Source: Comamonas thiooxydans (GTDB lineage Bacteria > Pseudomonadota > Gammaproteobacteria > Burkholderiales > Burkholderiaceae_C). From it: a DNA stretch of 64,000 nt. Under the pieces are notes generated by a model. It was not told the DNA's origin and made no database searches. It was given only the letters and a program-made list of their open reading frames with translations. The stretch spans positions 1,984,001-2,048,000 of the forward strand of contig NZ_AP026738.1 in the NCBI RefSeq assembly GCF_002157685.2. Direction: 5' to 3'. The position numbers and the translations under genes are program-made. Positions 15,288 to 24,910 of the stretch are shown here, piece by piece; positions within the stretch are counted from its first letter, which is position 1; each line of letters opens with the position of its first letter.

Positions 15288-17930
15288 TCAACCGGGCTGG
15301 GCCAGGGCCTTGAGCAGCTCGGTCTCCATGCGCAACTGGCTGTTGTTGTCCTGCAGCTCTGGGCCTTCGATGAGGAAGGTGTCTTCCACGCGCTCGCCCA
15401 GGGTGCTGATCTTTGCCAGATGCACGCTGATATGGTGCTGGGCCAGGATGCGGGCAATGATGTAGAGCAGGCCGGCGCGGTCTGACGCGGAGATGGACAG
15501 CAGCCAGTGCTGGGCTTTTTCATCGGGGCGCAGGATGACCCGCGGAGCGAATGGAAAGCTTTTGACGCGGCGCGACAGCCGTCTTTGCGATGGCGTGGGC
15601 AGAGGACCGCCCTGCAGCAGGGTCTGGGTCAGATCGCTTTCCACCATGTGCATGAGTTCGCGGTACTGCTCCTGCATGGTGGGGGCGACGACCTGGAAGG
15701 TGTCCAGTGCGTAACCGTTGTTGGCCGTGTGCACGCGCGCATCGAGAATGGAAAATCCGGCCCGGTCGAAGTAGCTGCAGATGCGGGCAAACAGATCGGG
15801 CTGGTCGGGTGCGTAGACCAGCACTTGCAGGCCTTCGCCGGCCAGCGACCGCCGGGCGCGCACCACGGGCTTGCCCTGACCCACATGGCGTGAGAGATGG
15901 CGGGTATGCCAGGCGATGTCGGCCGCTTCATGGCGCATGAAGTAGCTCACATCCAGTGTCTCCCAGAGTTTCTTGTGGGACTCGAAGGGCTGGGCAGACA
16001 GGGCCAGTTGCACCAGCGCCTCACGCTTGCGGGCTTCGATTTCGGCGGCGGCATCCGGGGCGCGACCACCCAGCACGCGCAGGGTCAGGCGGTAGGTGTC
16101 TTCCAGCAGCTTGCCTTTCCAGGCACTCCAGACCTTGGGGCTGGTGCCGCGAATGTCGGCCACCGTCAGCAGGTACAAGGCAGTGAGCTTGCGCTCGTTG
16201 CCGACGCGTTCGGCAAAGGCGCGAATCACATCGGGGTCGGACAAGTCCTGCTTCTGGGCCACCTGGCTCATGGTCAGGTGTTCGCGTACCAGAAACTCGA
16301 CCAGCTCCGCATCGGCCTTGTCGATCTGGTGGGCGCGGCAAAAACGCTTGACTTCGACGGCGCCGATCACGGAGTGATCGCCACCTCGGCCTTTGCCGAT
16401 ATCGTGGAAGAGGGCCGCCAGATACAGGATCCAGGGCTTGTCCCAGCCTGCGGCGAGCTGGGAGCAGAACGGATACTCATGGACATGCTCGGCCATGAAG
16501 AAGCGGCGCACATTGCGCAGCACCATCAGAATGTGCTGGTCCACGGTGTAGACGTGGAACAGATCATGCTGCATCTGTCCCACGATGCGGCGGAAGGGCC
16601 AGAGATAGCGGCCCAGTACCGAGGTCTGATTCATCAACCGGATGGCATGGGTGATGCCGCGCGGCTGCTGCAGGATTTTCATGAAGGTGGCGCGATTGAC
16701 CGGATCGCGACGGAAAGCACTGTCCATCACATCTCGGCTGGCATACAGCGCACGCAGGGTGCGTGTCGACAGTCCCGTCAATCCCTCATGCTGCTCATAC
16801 ATGAGAAAGGTTTCGAGAATGGCATGCGGGTCGCGCTCGTACAGATCGTCGCTGACTACCTCGATGGTGCCGGCCTTCTCGCAAAAGCGATCATTGAGCT
16901 GAATCAGTTCGTGCGAGCCGGGGTTCAGGCGCTCCTCGATGCTCATGCGCACGATCTGGCACAGCTGGGTCACCGCCTTGGCGGCCCAGTAATAGTGGCG
17001 CATCAGGGTCTCGCCAGCGCGCATGGCCAGCTTGCGGCCCTCCGGCGTGGTGGAGCGGTAGCCAAAGGCTTCGGCCACGGCGGTCTGCAGGTCAAAGACC
17101 AGCCTGTCCTCATGGCGGCCGGCAGCAGCATGCAGGCGTGCACGGATCAGGCTGAGCAGGGACTCGTTGGATTCGAGCTGCTGGACCTCGAAATGGGTGA
17201 TCAGGTCTTGCTCAGCCAGCTCATGCCAGCTGTTGCCGAAGCCTGCGGCCTTGGCCAGCCAGAGCATGGTGTGCAGATCGCGCAGCCCGCCGGGCGATTC
17301 CTTGCAGTTGGGCTCAAGCGAATAGGGCGTGAAGTCGTATTTGGCGTGGCGCTGGCGCATCTCCAGTAGCTTGCCTTCGACAAAAGCCTTGGGATCAAGT
17401 TGCGCGCGGAACTGCAGCTCGAAGTCGGCAAACAAGGTCTTGCTGCCGGTGATGCGACGTGACTCCAGCATGGCGGTCTGCACCGTCAGGTCCTGCGCGG
17501 CCTCCTGCAGACATTCGGCGATGCTGCGAACGCTGGAGCCGATTTCTAGGCCGACATCCCAGCAACTGCTGATGAACTGCTCGATGCTGCTCGCAAATTC
17601 CACAGCTGGCTGTGCACTGCTTTGGGGCAGCAGCACCAACACATCGATGTCCGAGTATGGGAAGAGTTGGGCGCGTCCATAGCCACCCACGGCCAGCAGG
17701 GCCGAGCCCTGCGGCATCTGCGCGCGTTGCCAGAGGGTGCGCAGCAGACCATCGGCGAGTTCACTGAAATGGTGCAGCACTCCGCGCACGCTGCGTCTGC
17801 CCAGTGTGGGGTTGCGCAGCAACTCCATCTGCCGGGCCTTGGCCTCGCGGTATTGCTCGCGCAGGCTCTGTAGCGAGGAGAGGTCGGAGGCGTCGGCAGG
17901 GTTGGCGTAGGAGTGGGCAGAGGAGGTCAT
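15288..17930 (-). CDS. glnD: GlnD, PII uridylyltransferase / uridylyl-removing enzyme, 880 aa
   Basis: It is the nitrogen sensor that uridylylates PII proteins when glutamine is low and removes UMP when it is high. The nucleotidyltransferase motif GGYGRAQLFPYSDIDVLVL is near residue 82, a HD hydrolase domain (HDIGKGRGGDHS) near 510, and two ACT domains for glutamine sensing near 690 and 800. The length is standard. I prefer the ATG at 17930 (MTSSAHS) over the TTG eight codons upstream; neither has a strong ribosome binding site. It is transcribed in the same direction as map, from which a terminator separates it. Confidence 0.95.
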   Translation of the reverse strand: MTSSAHSYANPADASDLSSLQSLREQYREAKARQMELLRNPTLGRRSVRGVLHHFSELADGLLRTLWQRAQMPQGSALLAVGGYGRAQLFPYSDIDVLVLLPQSSAQPAVEFASSIEQFISSCWDVGLEIGSSVRSIAECLQEAAQDLTVQTAMLESRRITGSKTLFADFELQFRAQLDPKAFVEGKLLEMRQRHAKYDFTPYSLEPNCKESPGGLRDLHTMLWLAKAAGFGNSWHELAEQDLITHFEVQQLESNESLLSLIRARLHAAAGRHEDRLVFDLQTAVAEAFGYRSTTPEGRKLAMRAGETLMRHYYWAAKAVTQLCQIVRMSIEERLNPGSHELIQLNDRFCEKAGTIEVVSDDLYERDPHAILETFLMYEQHEGLTGLSTRTLRALYASRDVMDSAFRRDPVNRATFMKILQQPRGITHAIRLMNQTSVLGRYLWPFRRIVGQMQHDLFHVYTVDQHILMVLRNVRRFFMAEHVHEYPFCSQLAAGWDKPWILYLAALFHDIGKGRGGDHSVIGAVEVKRFCRAHQIDKADAELVEFLVREHLTMSQVAQKQDLSDPDVIRAFAERVGNERKLTALYLLTVADIRGTSPKVWSAWKGKLLEDTYRLTLRVLGGRAPDAAAEIEARKREALVQLALSAQPFESHKKLWETLDVSYFMRHEAADIAWHTRHLSRHVGQGKPVVRARRSLAGEGLQVLVYAPDQPDLFARICSYFDRAGFSILDARVHTANNGYALDTFQVVAPTMQEQYRELMHMVESDLTQTLLQGGPLPTPSQRRLSRRVKSFPFAPRVILRPDEKAQHWLLSISASDRAGLLYIIARILAQHHISVHLAKISTLGERVEDTFLIEGPELQDNNSQLRMETELLKALAQPG

Positions 17931-18016
17931 GCGCAGTAGAAAAAAGCGTTTCAACAGGGCAAGTGCTTGAGCGTCACCTTAACCCAACTGACTTGGGCTT
18001 GAGGCCTGTGATGGCA

Positions 18017-18060
18017 AAAAGATGAGCGCCTGGCGCTTGCAGCATAAGCTCTACAAGCAA
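18017..18060. repeat. possible diverged copy of the dispersed repeat
   Basis: The stretch with CTTGCAGCATAAGCTCTACAAG between glnD and map resembles the AT-rich repeat family (see 30262) in inverted form. The match is weak. Confidence 0.25.
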
Positions 18061-18097
18061 AAAATATGCCGCATCCGGCTTTGGCCGGATGCGGCAT
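18055..18097 (-). terminator. terminator of map
   Basis: The perfect 13-bp stem ATGCCGCATCCGG / CCGGATGCGGCAT is followed on the minus strand by ATTTTTT, 24 bp after the map stop. Confidence 0.9.
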
Positions 18098-18120
18098 GCA
18101 GATCAGCGGCAGCAGCGCGT

Positions 18121-18933
18121 TCAGGTGCGGATGGCCGTGATGAAGTCGGGCGGAGTGGGCGAGCCATCGGACCAGGTCAGCACGTCATAGCCGGTCTTGG
18201 TGACGGCCAGCATCAGCTCCCACTGGGCGGTCAGGCTGCGGTCCTTGGTGACCACGGTCCAGCCGTCGGGCATGGCCTTGATGTCGCGCTTGCCCAGATT
18301 CAGCATGGGCTCGATGGTGAAGACCATGCCTTCTTCCAGCACCACGCCTTCGCCAGGGCGGCCGTAGTGCAGCACCTGGGGCTCGTCGTGGAACACCTTG
18401 CCGATGCCGTGGCCGCAGTATTCACGCACCACGGACAGATTGTTGCTCTCCGCATAGGTCTGGATGGCGTGGCCGATATCGCCCAGCGTGGCACCGGGCC
18501 TGACCTGGGCGATGCCCTTCCACATGGCTTCAAACGTGAGCCTGGACAGGCGCTTGGCGGCAATCGTGCCTTCGCCAATGATGAACATGCGGCTGTTGTC
18601 GCCGAACCAGCCGTCTTCGGTGATGATGGTCACGTCGACATTGACGATATCGCCCTTCTTCAAAGGCTTGTCGTTGGGGATGCCGTGGCACACCACATGG
18701 TTGACCGAGGTGCAGACATAGGCCGGGTAGGGCGTCATGCCTGGAGGCTGATAGCCCAGGCAGGCCGTCTTGGTGCCTTGCTCGGCCATGCGCTTGGCAC
18801 ACAGATCGTCGATCTGCTGGGTGGTGATGCCGGGTTTGATGTGGGGGGTGATGTAGTCCAGCACATCCGAAGCAAAGCGGCCTGCAACGCGCATGCGCTC
18901 GATGTCTTCGGGGGTCTTCAGTGTGATGCTCAT
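18121..18933 (-). CDS. map: methionine aminopeptidase type I, 270 aa
   Basis: It removes the N-terminal Met from nascent proteins. The five metal ligands are visible: two Asp in NVDVTIITEDGWFGDNS, His in GHGIG, Glu in TIEPM and Glu in AQWELM. The substrate-pocket His lies in HVVCHGIP. The length is typical of class I without an N-terminal extension. It is transcribed divergently from purL, with about 180 bp between them, and has its own terminator. Confidence 0.95.
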   Translation of the reverse strand: MSITLKTPEDIERMRVAGRFASDVLDYITPHIKPGITTQQIDDLCAKRMAEQGTKTACLGYQPPGMTPYPAYVCTSVNHVVCHGIPNDKPLKKGDIVNVDVTIITEDGWFGDNSRMFIIGEGTIAAKRLSRLTFEAMWKGIAQVRPGATLGDIGHAIQTYAESNNLSVVREYCGHGIGKVFHDEPQVLHYGRPGEGVVLEEGMVFTIEPMLNLGKRDIKAMPDGWTVVTKDRSLTAQWELMLAVTKTGYDVLTWSDGSPTPPDFITAIRT

Positions 18934-19112
18934 GGGCGCAATTATCCCATTGCGCGCTTGAACATGCAGGGCTTGTGGGTGTGAGCATTCGGACTAACCC
19001 CGAGGCACGGTAAAATCCGAGGCTCACCGAATTCAGCGCTTTGGCCCGGTCCTCTCAGGCAGGGGATTGGCCAGGACGCTTTTCAACAGCCTTCACATAA
19101 ACAGGCCGCCAC

Positions 19113-22100
19113 GTGACATTGCATCTGACACAGTTTGAGGGTGGAAACGCCCTGAGCTCGTTCCGCGCCCAACAGCTTCTGACCGATCTGGTCGCCATCC
19201 ACCCCAAGATCACCGGCGTATCTGCACGCTTTGTGCACCTGGTTGCCACCGAGGGCGCAGTTGCGCCCGCATTGCAAGAGCGCCTGTCGGCGCTCTTGAC
19301 TTATGGAGACCCCTATACGGGCAGCGCTGAAGGCCTGGCCTTCATCGTCACCCCCCGTCTGGGCACCATCTCTCCCTGGGCTTCCAAGGCGACCGATATC
19401 GCCCGCAACTGCGGCCTGAATGTGTTCCGTGTGGAGCGCATGACCGAGTATCGCGTGGACATGAAGTCCGGCCTGCTGGGCGGCAAGCCCGAGCTGTCGA
19501 CAGAGCAAACTGCTCAGGTTGCCGCTTTGCTGCACGACCGTATGACCGAGTCCGTGTTTGCGACACGCGCTGAGGCCGAGCAGCTGTTCACCACCCTGGC
19601 TGCACAGCCCATGGAGTTTGTGGATGTGCTGGGCGGTGGCCGCGCTGCGCTGGAAACCGCGAACAAGCAATGGGGCCTGGCCCTGGCCGAAGACGAGATC
19701 GAGTATCTGGTCAACGCTTTCAACGACCTCAAGCGCAATCCCACGGACGTGGAGCTGATGATGTTCGCGCAGGCCAACTCCGAGCATTGCCGCCACAAGA
19801 TCTTCAACGCCAAGTTCACCATCGACGGCGTGGAGCAGGAAAAGTCGCTGTTCGGCATGATCCGCAACACCGAAGCCTGCTCCCCCCAGCACACCGTGGT
19901 GGCTTATGCCGACAACGCTTCCATCATGGAAGGCCATGAGGTCGAGCGATTTGTCGCCAGGTTCGATGCCAAGGCAGACGCAATCAGCGCGCCCAGCTAT
20001 CAGAAGCAGGCGGCTACCAACCATGTGTTGATGAAGGTGGAAACACATAACCACCCCACGGCGATTTCGCCCTTCCCCGGTGCCTCGACCGGCAACGGCG
20101 GTGAAATCCGTGACGAAGGCGCAACCGGCCGAGGCTCCAAGCCCAAGGCCGGCCTGACCGGCTTCACCGTCTCCAAGCTCTGGGGCAGCGAAGTGGGCAA
20201 GCCCGAGCACATCGCCAGCCCGCTGCAGATCATGATCGAAGGCCCTCTGGGCGGCGCGGCGTTCAACAACGAGTTCGGCCGTCCCAATCTGACCGGCTAT
20301 TTCCGCGAGTACGAGCAGCAGGTCGGCGACATCACCCGTGGCTACCACAAGCCCATCATGATCGCCGGCGGCCTGGGCGTGATCGATTCCGAGCTGACCA
20401 AGAAGATCGAGTTCCCGGCGGGCACGCTGCTGATCCAGCTGGGCGGTCCCGGCATGCGCATCGGCATGGGCGGCGGTGCGGCAAGCTCCATGGCTTCGGG
20501 CACCAATGCCGCGGAACTGGACTTTGACTCGGTGCAGCGCGGCAATCCCGAGATCGAGCGCCGTGCACAGGAAGTCATCAACCATTGCTGGCAGCAGGGC
20601 GCCGAGAACCCCATCCTGGCCATCCACGACGTGGGTGCCGGTGGTATCTCCAATGCCTTCCCCGAGCTGACCAACGATGCCGGGCGCGGTGCTCGCTTTG
20701 ACCTGCGAGCCGTGAAGCTCGAAGAGTCCGGCCTGTCGCCCAAGGAAATCTGGTCCAACGAATCGCAGGAGCGCTACGTACTGGCCATCGCTCCCGAATC
20801 GCTGGAGCAGTTCACGGCCTTCTGCGAGCGTGAGCGCTGCCCGTTTGCCGTCATCGGCACGGCCACCGAAGAGCGCCAGCTGGTGCTGGAGGACACGGCG
20901 GTCGAGTCCGGTGACCAGAAGTTCCCTGTGGACATGCCCATGAACGTGCTGCTGGGCAAGCCGCCCAAGGTGCACAAGGATGTGACCAGCGTGGAGCGCG
21001 AGCTGCCCGCCATGGACCTGACCGGCGTGCCGCTGGAAAAGGCCGTGATCGAAGTGCTGGCCCACCCCACGGTGGCTTCCAAGCGCTTCCTGATTACCAT
21101 TGGCGACCGCGCCGTCGGTGGCCTGACCCATCGCGACCAGATGGTCGGTCCCTGGCAGGTGCCGGTGGCCGACGTGGCCGTGACCCTGGCCGATTACAAG
21201 GGCTTCAAGGGTGAAGCCATGGCCATGGGCGAGCGCACGCCGCTGGCCGCCATCGACGCCCCCGCCTCGGGTCGCATGGCCGTGGCCGAAGCCATCACCA
21301 ATATGCTGGCCGCGCCCATCGAGCTGTCCAAGGTGAAGATGTCGGCCAACTGGATGGCCGCCTGTGGTGAAGCCGGCGAAGACGCTGCGCTGTATGCCAC
21401 CGTCAAGGCCGTGGGCATGGAGCTGTGCCCTGCGCTGAACATCTCGATTCCCGTGGGCAAGGACTCCCTGTCCATGCGCACCCAGTGGAGCGAGAACGGC
21501 CAGACCAAGAAGGTCACCTCGCCCGTGAGCCTGATCATCACCGGCTTTGCCGCCATCGACGATGTGCGCACCACGCTCACGCCCCAGCTCGACGCCGAGG
21601 TGGAAGACAGCACCCTGGTGCTGATCGACCTGGGTCGCGGCAAGATGCGCATGGGCGGCTCCATCATCGGTCAGGTGCTCAACCAGTCGGGCAACGAAGT
21701 GCCGGATCTGGACGAGCCCAAGGATCTGATCGCCATGGTGGATGCAGTGAATGCACTGCGCGCCAAGGGACTGATCCTGGCCTACCACGACAGGGGCGAC
21801 GGCGGCCTGCTGGCCACGGCCGCCGAAATGGCCTTTGCCGGCCATGTGGGCGTGGCCTTGAATGTGGACATGCTGATCACCGAGGGCGATGGCATCTCCG
21901 ACAGCCGCATGGACAGCGGCGAAGGCAAGAACTGGGGCAAGCAGGTCTCCGGTCGTCGCGAAGACCTGACCCTGCGCGCGCTGTTCAACGAAGAGCTGGG
22001 CGCCGTGCTGCAGATCAGGACCGAGGACCGTGCCGAAGTGCTGCAGGTGCTGCGCGAACATGGCCTGATCCAGTGCAGCCATGTCGTCGGCAAGACCCGT

Positions 22101-23123
22101 CCTGCTTCCTCCCCTGTGGATGCAGGCAAGGGCGAGCTGCAAGTCTGGCGCGATGCGAACAAGGTGTTCGGCGCAACCCTGTCCGACCTGCACCAGGTCT
22201 GGGATGCCGTGAGCTGGAAGATCACCCAGCAACGCGACAACCCCGTGTGCGCCGACAGCGAGCATGCTGCCGCGGGCGAACCCACCGACCCCGGCATGCA
22301 TGTGCATCTGACGTTCGACCCCAAGGAGAACGTGGCAGCGCCCTTCATCAACGTGGCTGCCAAGCCTCGCGTGGCGGTGCTGCGCGAGCAGGGCGTGAAC
22401 TCCCATGTGGAAATGGCCTACGCCTTCACCGAAGCCGGCTTTGATGCGGTGGACGTGCACATGAGCGACCTGCAGTCCGGCCGCGCGCAGCTCAAGGACT
22501 TCGCCGGTGTGGTGGCCTGTGGCGGTTTCAGCTACGGCGACACCCTGGGTGCGGGCATTGGCTGGGCGCGTTCCATCACCTTCAACGACCGTCTGTCCGA
22601 GCAGTTCCAGGCCTTCTTCGGTCGCAACGACACCTTCGGTCTGGGCGTGTGCAACGGCTGCCAGATGTTTGCCGAGCTGGCCGATATCATCCCCGGTGCG
22701 CAGGACTGGCCACGCTTTACGCAGAACCAGAGCAACCGCTTCGAAGCGCGTCTGTCCATGGTTGAAGTGCTGGAGTCGCCCAGCCTGTTCCTGCAAGGCA
22801 TGGCCGGCTCCCGCCTGCCCATCGCCGTGGCACATGGCGAGGGCTTTGCCAACTTCCAGTTCCGCGGCAACGCGCAGCAGGTGGTCAAGTCCATGCGCTA
22901 TGTGGACAACCACGGCCAGCCTACCGAGCAGTATCCTTTCAACCCCAACGGCTCGGCTGGCGGCTTGACGGCTGTGACGACGGCCGATGGCCGTTTCACC
23001 GCGATGATGCCTCACCCCGAGCGCGTGTTCCGCAATGTACAGATGAGCTGGACTTCGGGCGACAAGTCCGAATTCAGCCCCTGGATGCGCGTCTGGCGCA
23101 ACGCACGTAAGTGGCTGGGTTGA
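19113..23123 (+). CDS. purL: phosphoribosylformylglycinamidine synthase (fused PurL-PurQ type), 1336 aa
   Basis: It catalyses the fourth step of purine synthesis, FGAR + Gln + ATP to FGAM. The long proteobacterial form is seen: N-terminal domain, two AIRS-like ATPase modules ([17 protein letters not shown] near residue 305, [18 protein letters not shown] near 665), and from about residue 1084 a class I glutamine amidotransferase domain with the nucleophile Cys in GVCNGCQM and His in PHPERV. The start is GTG. The 1310-codon frame on the other strand is a GC shadow. Confidence 0.97.
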   Translation: MTLHLTQFEGGNALSSFRAQQLLTDLVAIHPKITGVSARFVHLVATEGAVAPALQERLSALLTYGDPYTGSAEGLAFIVTPRLGTISPWASKATDIARNCGLNVFRVERMTEYRVDMKSGLLGGKPELSTEQTAQVAALLHDRMTESVFATRAEAEQLFTTLAAQPMEFVDVLGGGRAALETANKQWGLALAEDEIEYLVNAFNDLKRNPTDVELMMFAQANSEHCRHKIFNAKFTIDGVEQEKSLFGMIRNTEACSPQHTVVAYADNASIMEGHEVERFVARFDAKADAISAPSYQKQAATNHVLMKVETHNHPTAISPFPGASTGNGGEIRDEGATGRGSKPKAGLTGFTVSKLWGSEVGKPEHIASPLQIMIEGPLGGAAFNNEFGRPNLTGYFREYEQQVGDITRGYHKPIMIAGGLGVIDSELTKKIEFPAGTLLIQLGGPGMRIGMGGGAASSMASGTNAAELDFDSVQRGNPEIERRAQEVINHCWQQGAENPILAIHDVGAGGISNAFPELTNDAGRGARFDLRAVKLEESGLSPKEIWSNESQERYVLAIAPESLEQFTAFCERERCPFAVIGTATEERQLVLEDTAVESGDQKFPVDMPMNVLLGKPPKVHKDVTSVERELPAMDLTGVPLEKAVIEVLAHPTVASKRFLITIGDRAVGGLTHRDQMVGPWQVPVADVAVTLADYKGFKGEAMAMGERTPLAAIDAPASGRMAVAEAITNMLAAPIELSKVKMSANWMAACGEAGEDAALYATVKAVGMELCPALNISIPVGKDSLSMRTQWSENGQTKKVTSPVSLIITGFAAIDDVRTTLTPQLDAEVEDSTLVLIDLGRGKMRMGGSIIGQVLNQSGNEVPDLDEPKDLIAMVDAVNALRAKGLILAYHDRGDGGLLATAAEMAFAGHVGVALNVDMLITEGDGISDSRMDSGEGKNWGKQVSGRREDLTLRALFNEELGAVLQIRTEDRAEVLQVLREHGLIQCSHVVGKTRPASSPVDAGKGELQVWRDANKVFGATLSDLHQVWDAVSWKITQQRDNPVCADSEHAAAGEPTDPGMHVHLTFDPKENVAAPFINVAAKPRVAVLREQGVNSHVEMAYAFTEAGFDAVDVHMSDLQSGRAQLKDFAGVVACGGFSYGDTLGAGIGWARSITFNDRLSEQFQAFFGRNDTFGLGVCNGCQMFAELADIIPGAQDWPRFTQNQSNRFEARLSMVEVLESPSLFLQGMAGSRLPIAVAHGEGFANFQFRGNAQQVVKSMRYVDNHGQPTEQYPFNPNGSAGGLTAVTTADGRFTAMMPHPERVFRNVQMSWTSGDKSEFSPWMRVWRNARKWLG

Positions 23124-23147
23124 TTCCCTGGCACTGCTAGTGCAATC

Positions 23148-23178
23148 AAAAGGCTCTGCATTCTGCAGAGCCTTTTTT
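23148..23178 (+). terminator. terminator of purL
   Basis: AAAGGCTCTGCA-ttc-TGCAGAGCCTTTTTT forms a perfect stem with a T run. Confidence 0.9.
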
Positions 23179-23250
23179 CATTCTGGCTTTCACAGGGACC
23201 GGGTGCAGAACGAGGGTAAGCCGCTTGCGCGTTCTGTTGGAGGCCTAAGC

Positions 23251-23511
23251 CTAGATCGTTTCCAGCTGCTGCATCAGATGCTGGCGCATCAGCTCGGCCA
23301 TTTGTGAGGCTGGCTTTGCATCCACATGCCAGCGGCCGTAGCGGGTAAGGATCTCGAAGCCTCGCCGCATGTCCGGCACATGGTGGCTCAGCGCATAGCC
23401 AATCAACTGCGCTTCGTGGCAGGCCATCTGGGCCTGCGGCACGGTTGCCGGCAGCAATGAAGCTGCAACCGCCTCGCCTTCTGCGCGCTGATCGAAAATG
23501 TCTTGGCACAT
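23251..23511 (-). CDS. hypothetical protein, 86 aa
   Basis: It is a soluble, mostly helical protein (MCQDIFDQRAEGEAVAASL..., then ELMRQHLMQQLETI) with normal codon use for this genome. GGAG lies about 10 bases before the ATG. It is convergent with purL. No family recognised. The 450-bp region upstream of it contains two strong inverted repeats that may regulate it. Confidence 0.55.
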   Translation of the reverse strand: MCQDIFDQRAEGEAVAASLLPATVPQAQMACHEAQLIGYALSHHVPDMRRGFEILTRYGRWHVDAKPASQMAELMRQHLMQQLETI

Positions 23512-23568
23512 GACTCAAAGCTCCAGGCAGGGCCTGCTTGCCAGGCCCTGGCGTAGGTGTTGAATAGC

Positions 23569-23639
23569 GCATGTTTCAGCTGCACTGGTCGGTTCGCCGC
23601 GGTCGCTGATGCTTTGACAGCGTCAAGCCTGAAACATGC
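23569..23639. repeat. inverted repeat with 11-bp perfect arms
   Basis: GCATGTTTCAG (23569-23579) and CTGAAACATGC (23629-23639) are exact reverse complements enclosing 49 bases. They lie upstream of the 86-residue gene. Confidence 0.6.
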
Positions 23640-23661
23640 CGGAGCCAGGCAAAGGCAGAGA

Positions 23662-23714
23662 ATGTCAGGCTCTACAACAGACATTCCTAGAGTGACTGTT
23701 GTAGAGGCTGACAT
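23662..23714. repeat. 19-bp inverted repeat, 15-nt spacer
   Basis: ATGTCAGGCTCTACAACAG and CTGTTGTAGAGGCTGACAT match as inverted repeats with one mismatch. There is no T run on either side, so it is not a simple terminator. It is the strongest non-coding structure of the region 23512-23958, where I see no gene. Confidence 0.7.
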
Positions 23715-23958
23715 GACCTGTTGCCGCCATGACGCCGACTGTCGATCGGGCAACGCAGCGATCTGGTTTGCTGCATGCGCACAAGGCGATCGAATGCCTT
23801 GACTCTCAAGTCAGGCGTGCGCCCGGGCGCAGGGATGTAGCTGCTTCATGTCAAAATCCATCGATTGGTGTGAATAGGTGCAGCAGCTCTGTGCAAAGGG
23901 CTGCTGCTGTTTGCCGCTGGTGCAGCGTCGTGAGGCGGCACCAGCTTGGCTTGGGTAT

Positions 23959-23990
23959 GACAATAGTACGCAAATGCGTATATTTGTCAA
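23959..23990. promoter_or_regulatory. 32-bp palindromic operator of the XRE regulator
   Basis: The site is built as TGACAA-tag-TACGCA-aa-TGCGTA-tat-TTGTCA: both the outer and inner 6-mers are perfect inverted pairs. It ends 15 bp before the XRE start codon, and a further TACGCAT abuts the ATG. This is the expected layout for an autorepressing Cro/CI-type protein. Confidence 0.75.
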
Positions 23991-24005
23991 TATTAAGTTA
24001 CGCAT

Positions 24006-24380
24006 ATGGGTATTGGTTCGCGTTTGCGTGAGGAACGAGAACGCCTTGGCTTGAATCAGGAAGGGTTTGGCCAACTCGGCGGTGTGCGCAAGCAGGCGCA
24101 ACTGCTCTATGAAAAAGACGAACGAAAGCCGGATAGCGAGTACCTTGCTGCGGTTGCCGCTGCAGGTGTTGATGTGCTGTTTGTGTTGACCGGCCAGCGC
24201 CAGTCAGGTCTGCCCGCGGGGGATGCCAGCGAACAGCTTCTGCTGGAGAACTTTCGACGCTGCTCCTTGGCCGCCAGACAGAATCTCTTGCAGTCCTCTA
24301 TTTTGTTGGCAACGGGTTTGCCAGATGAGGCATCGTCAGTGGTCGCGTCTCCGACCCGCAGCCGGCAGCCAAGACTTTGA
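24006..24380 (+). CDS. XRE-family (Cro/CI-like) transcriptional regulator, 124 aa
   Basis: The N-terminal helix-turn-helix (GSRLREERERLGLNQEGFG, then YEKDERKPDSEYLAAV) is followed by the phrase AGVDVLFVLTGQR, common in prophage- and plasmid-borne XRE proteins. The C-terminal third is poorly conserved and Ser-rich. No peptidase domain is present. The start is close to its operator and lacks a Shine-Dalgarno, so the message may be nearly leaderless. It is solitary and likely a relic of a mobile element. Confidence 0.85.
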   Translation: MGIGSRLREERERLGLNQEGFGQLGGVRKQAQLLYEKDERKPDSEYLAAVAAAGVDVLFVLTGQRQSGLPAGDASEQLLLENFRRCSLAARQNLLQSSILLATGLPDEASSVVASPTRSRQPRL

Positions 24381-24646
24381 CACAGGGCGTGTGCAGCCTC
24401 GCAAGTGGCCTGGCCGGTTTGACCCAGAGCAGCCAGACTCATGGTAGCAATTCGACAGCCGGATAGGCAGCCAGGTGGAGTTGCTGGCAGCTTGCATGGT
24501 ATGAGCGCCGAAGCCAGACCGAGCTATTGGTAAGCAAAAGTAGCAAGAATGCCGTGACCTGGTTGCTGCGGAGTCGGTACTCGCATCTGCAGCAGCATCG
24601 GCGGACTGAATGATTGCCTGGAACAGCAGCGCCGCAGCTTGGCGAG

Positions 24647-24694
24647 GAAGCCGGTTGATGCATGTCAGCCGGCTTCTTTGCGTTCTGATTTTTT
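24647..24694 (+). terminator. terminator-like hairpin
   Basis: GAAGCCGG / CCGGCTTC with a 14-nt loop, followed downstream by TTTTTT. It may end the XRE transcript. Apart from a minus-strand patch near 24840 that resembles the frame at 361-585, the interval 24381-24910 has no supported gene. Confidence 0.5.
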
Positions 24695-24910
24695 GTACGT
24701 TTTCATCGGCGCAGTGCCATGGCGGTGATAGGCTGATGCATTGCGCGCAAGGGTTTGCGCGGTCTGTCAAACCACAGTTTTTGCCGCGCTGAAAGCACAG
24801 TTTCAGCAAAGTGCGGACGAGGTTTTCCGAGGGTAGTCTCGCACTCGCCCTTGGTGCGTAAGCGCCTCGAACTATCAGGATATTGCGTCGATTCGGGACG
24901 GGAGACATTG

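Noticed and set aside
15897..17369. 490-codon open frame opposite glnD
   Set aside because: Antisense shadow; glnD has complete domain evidence.
19083..23015. 1310-codon open frame opposite purL
   Set aside because: Antisense shadow of purL with the same biased, family-free composition.
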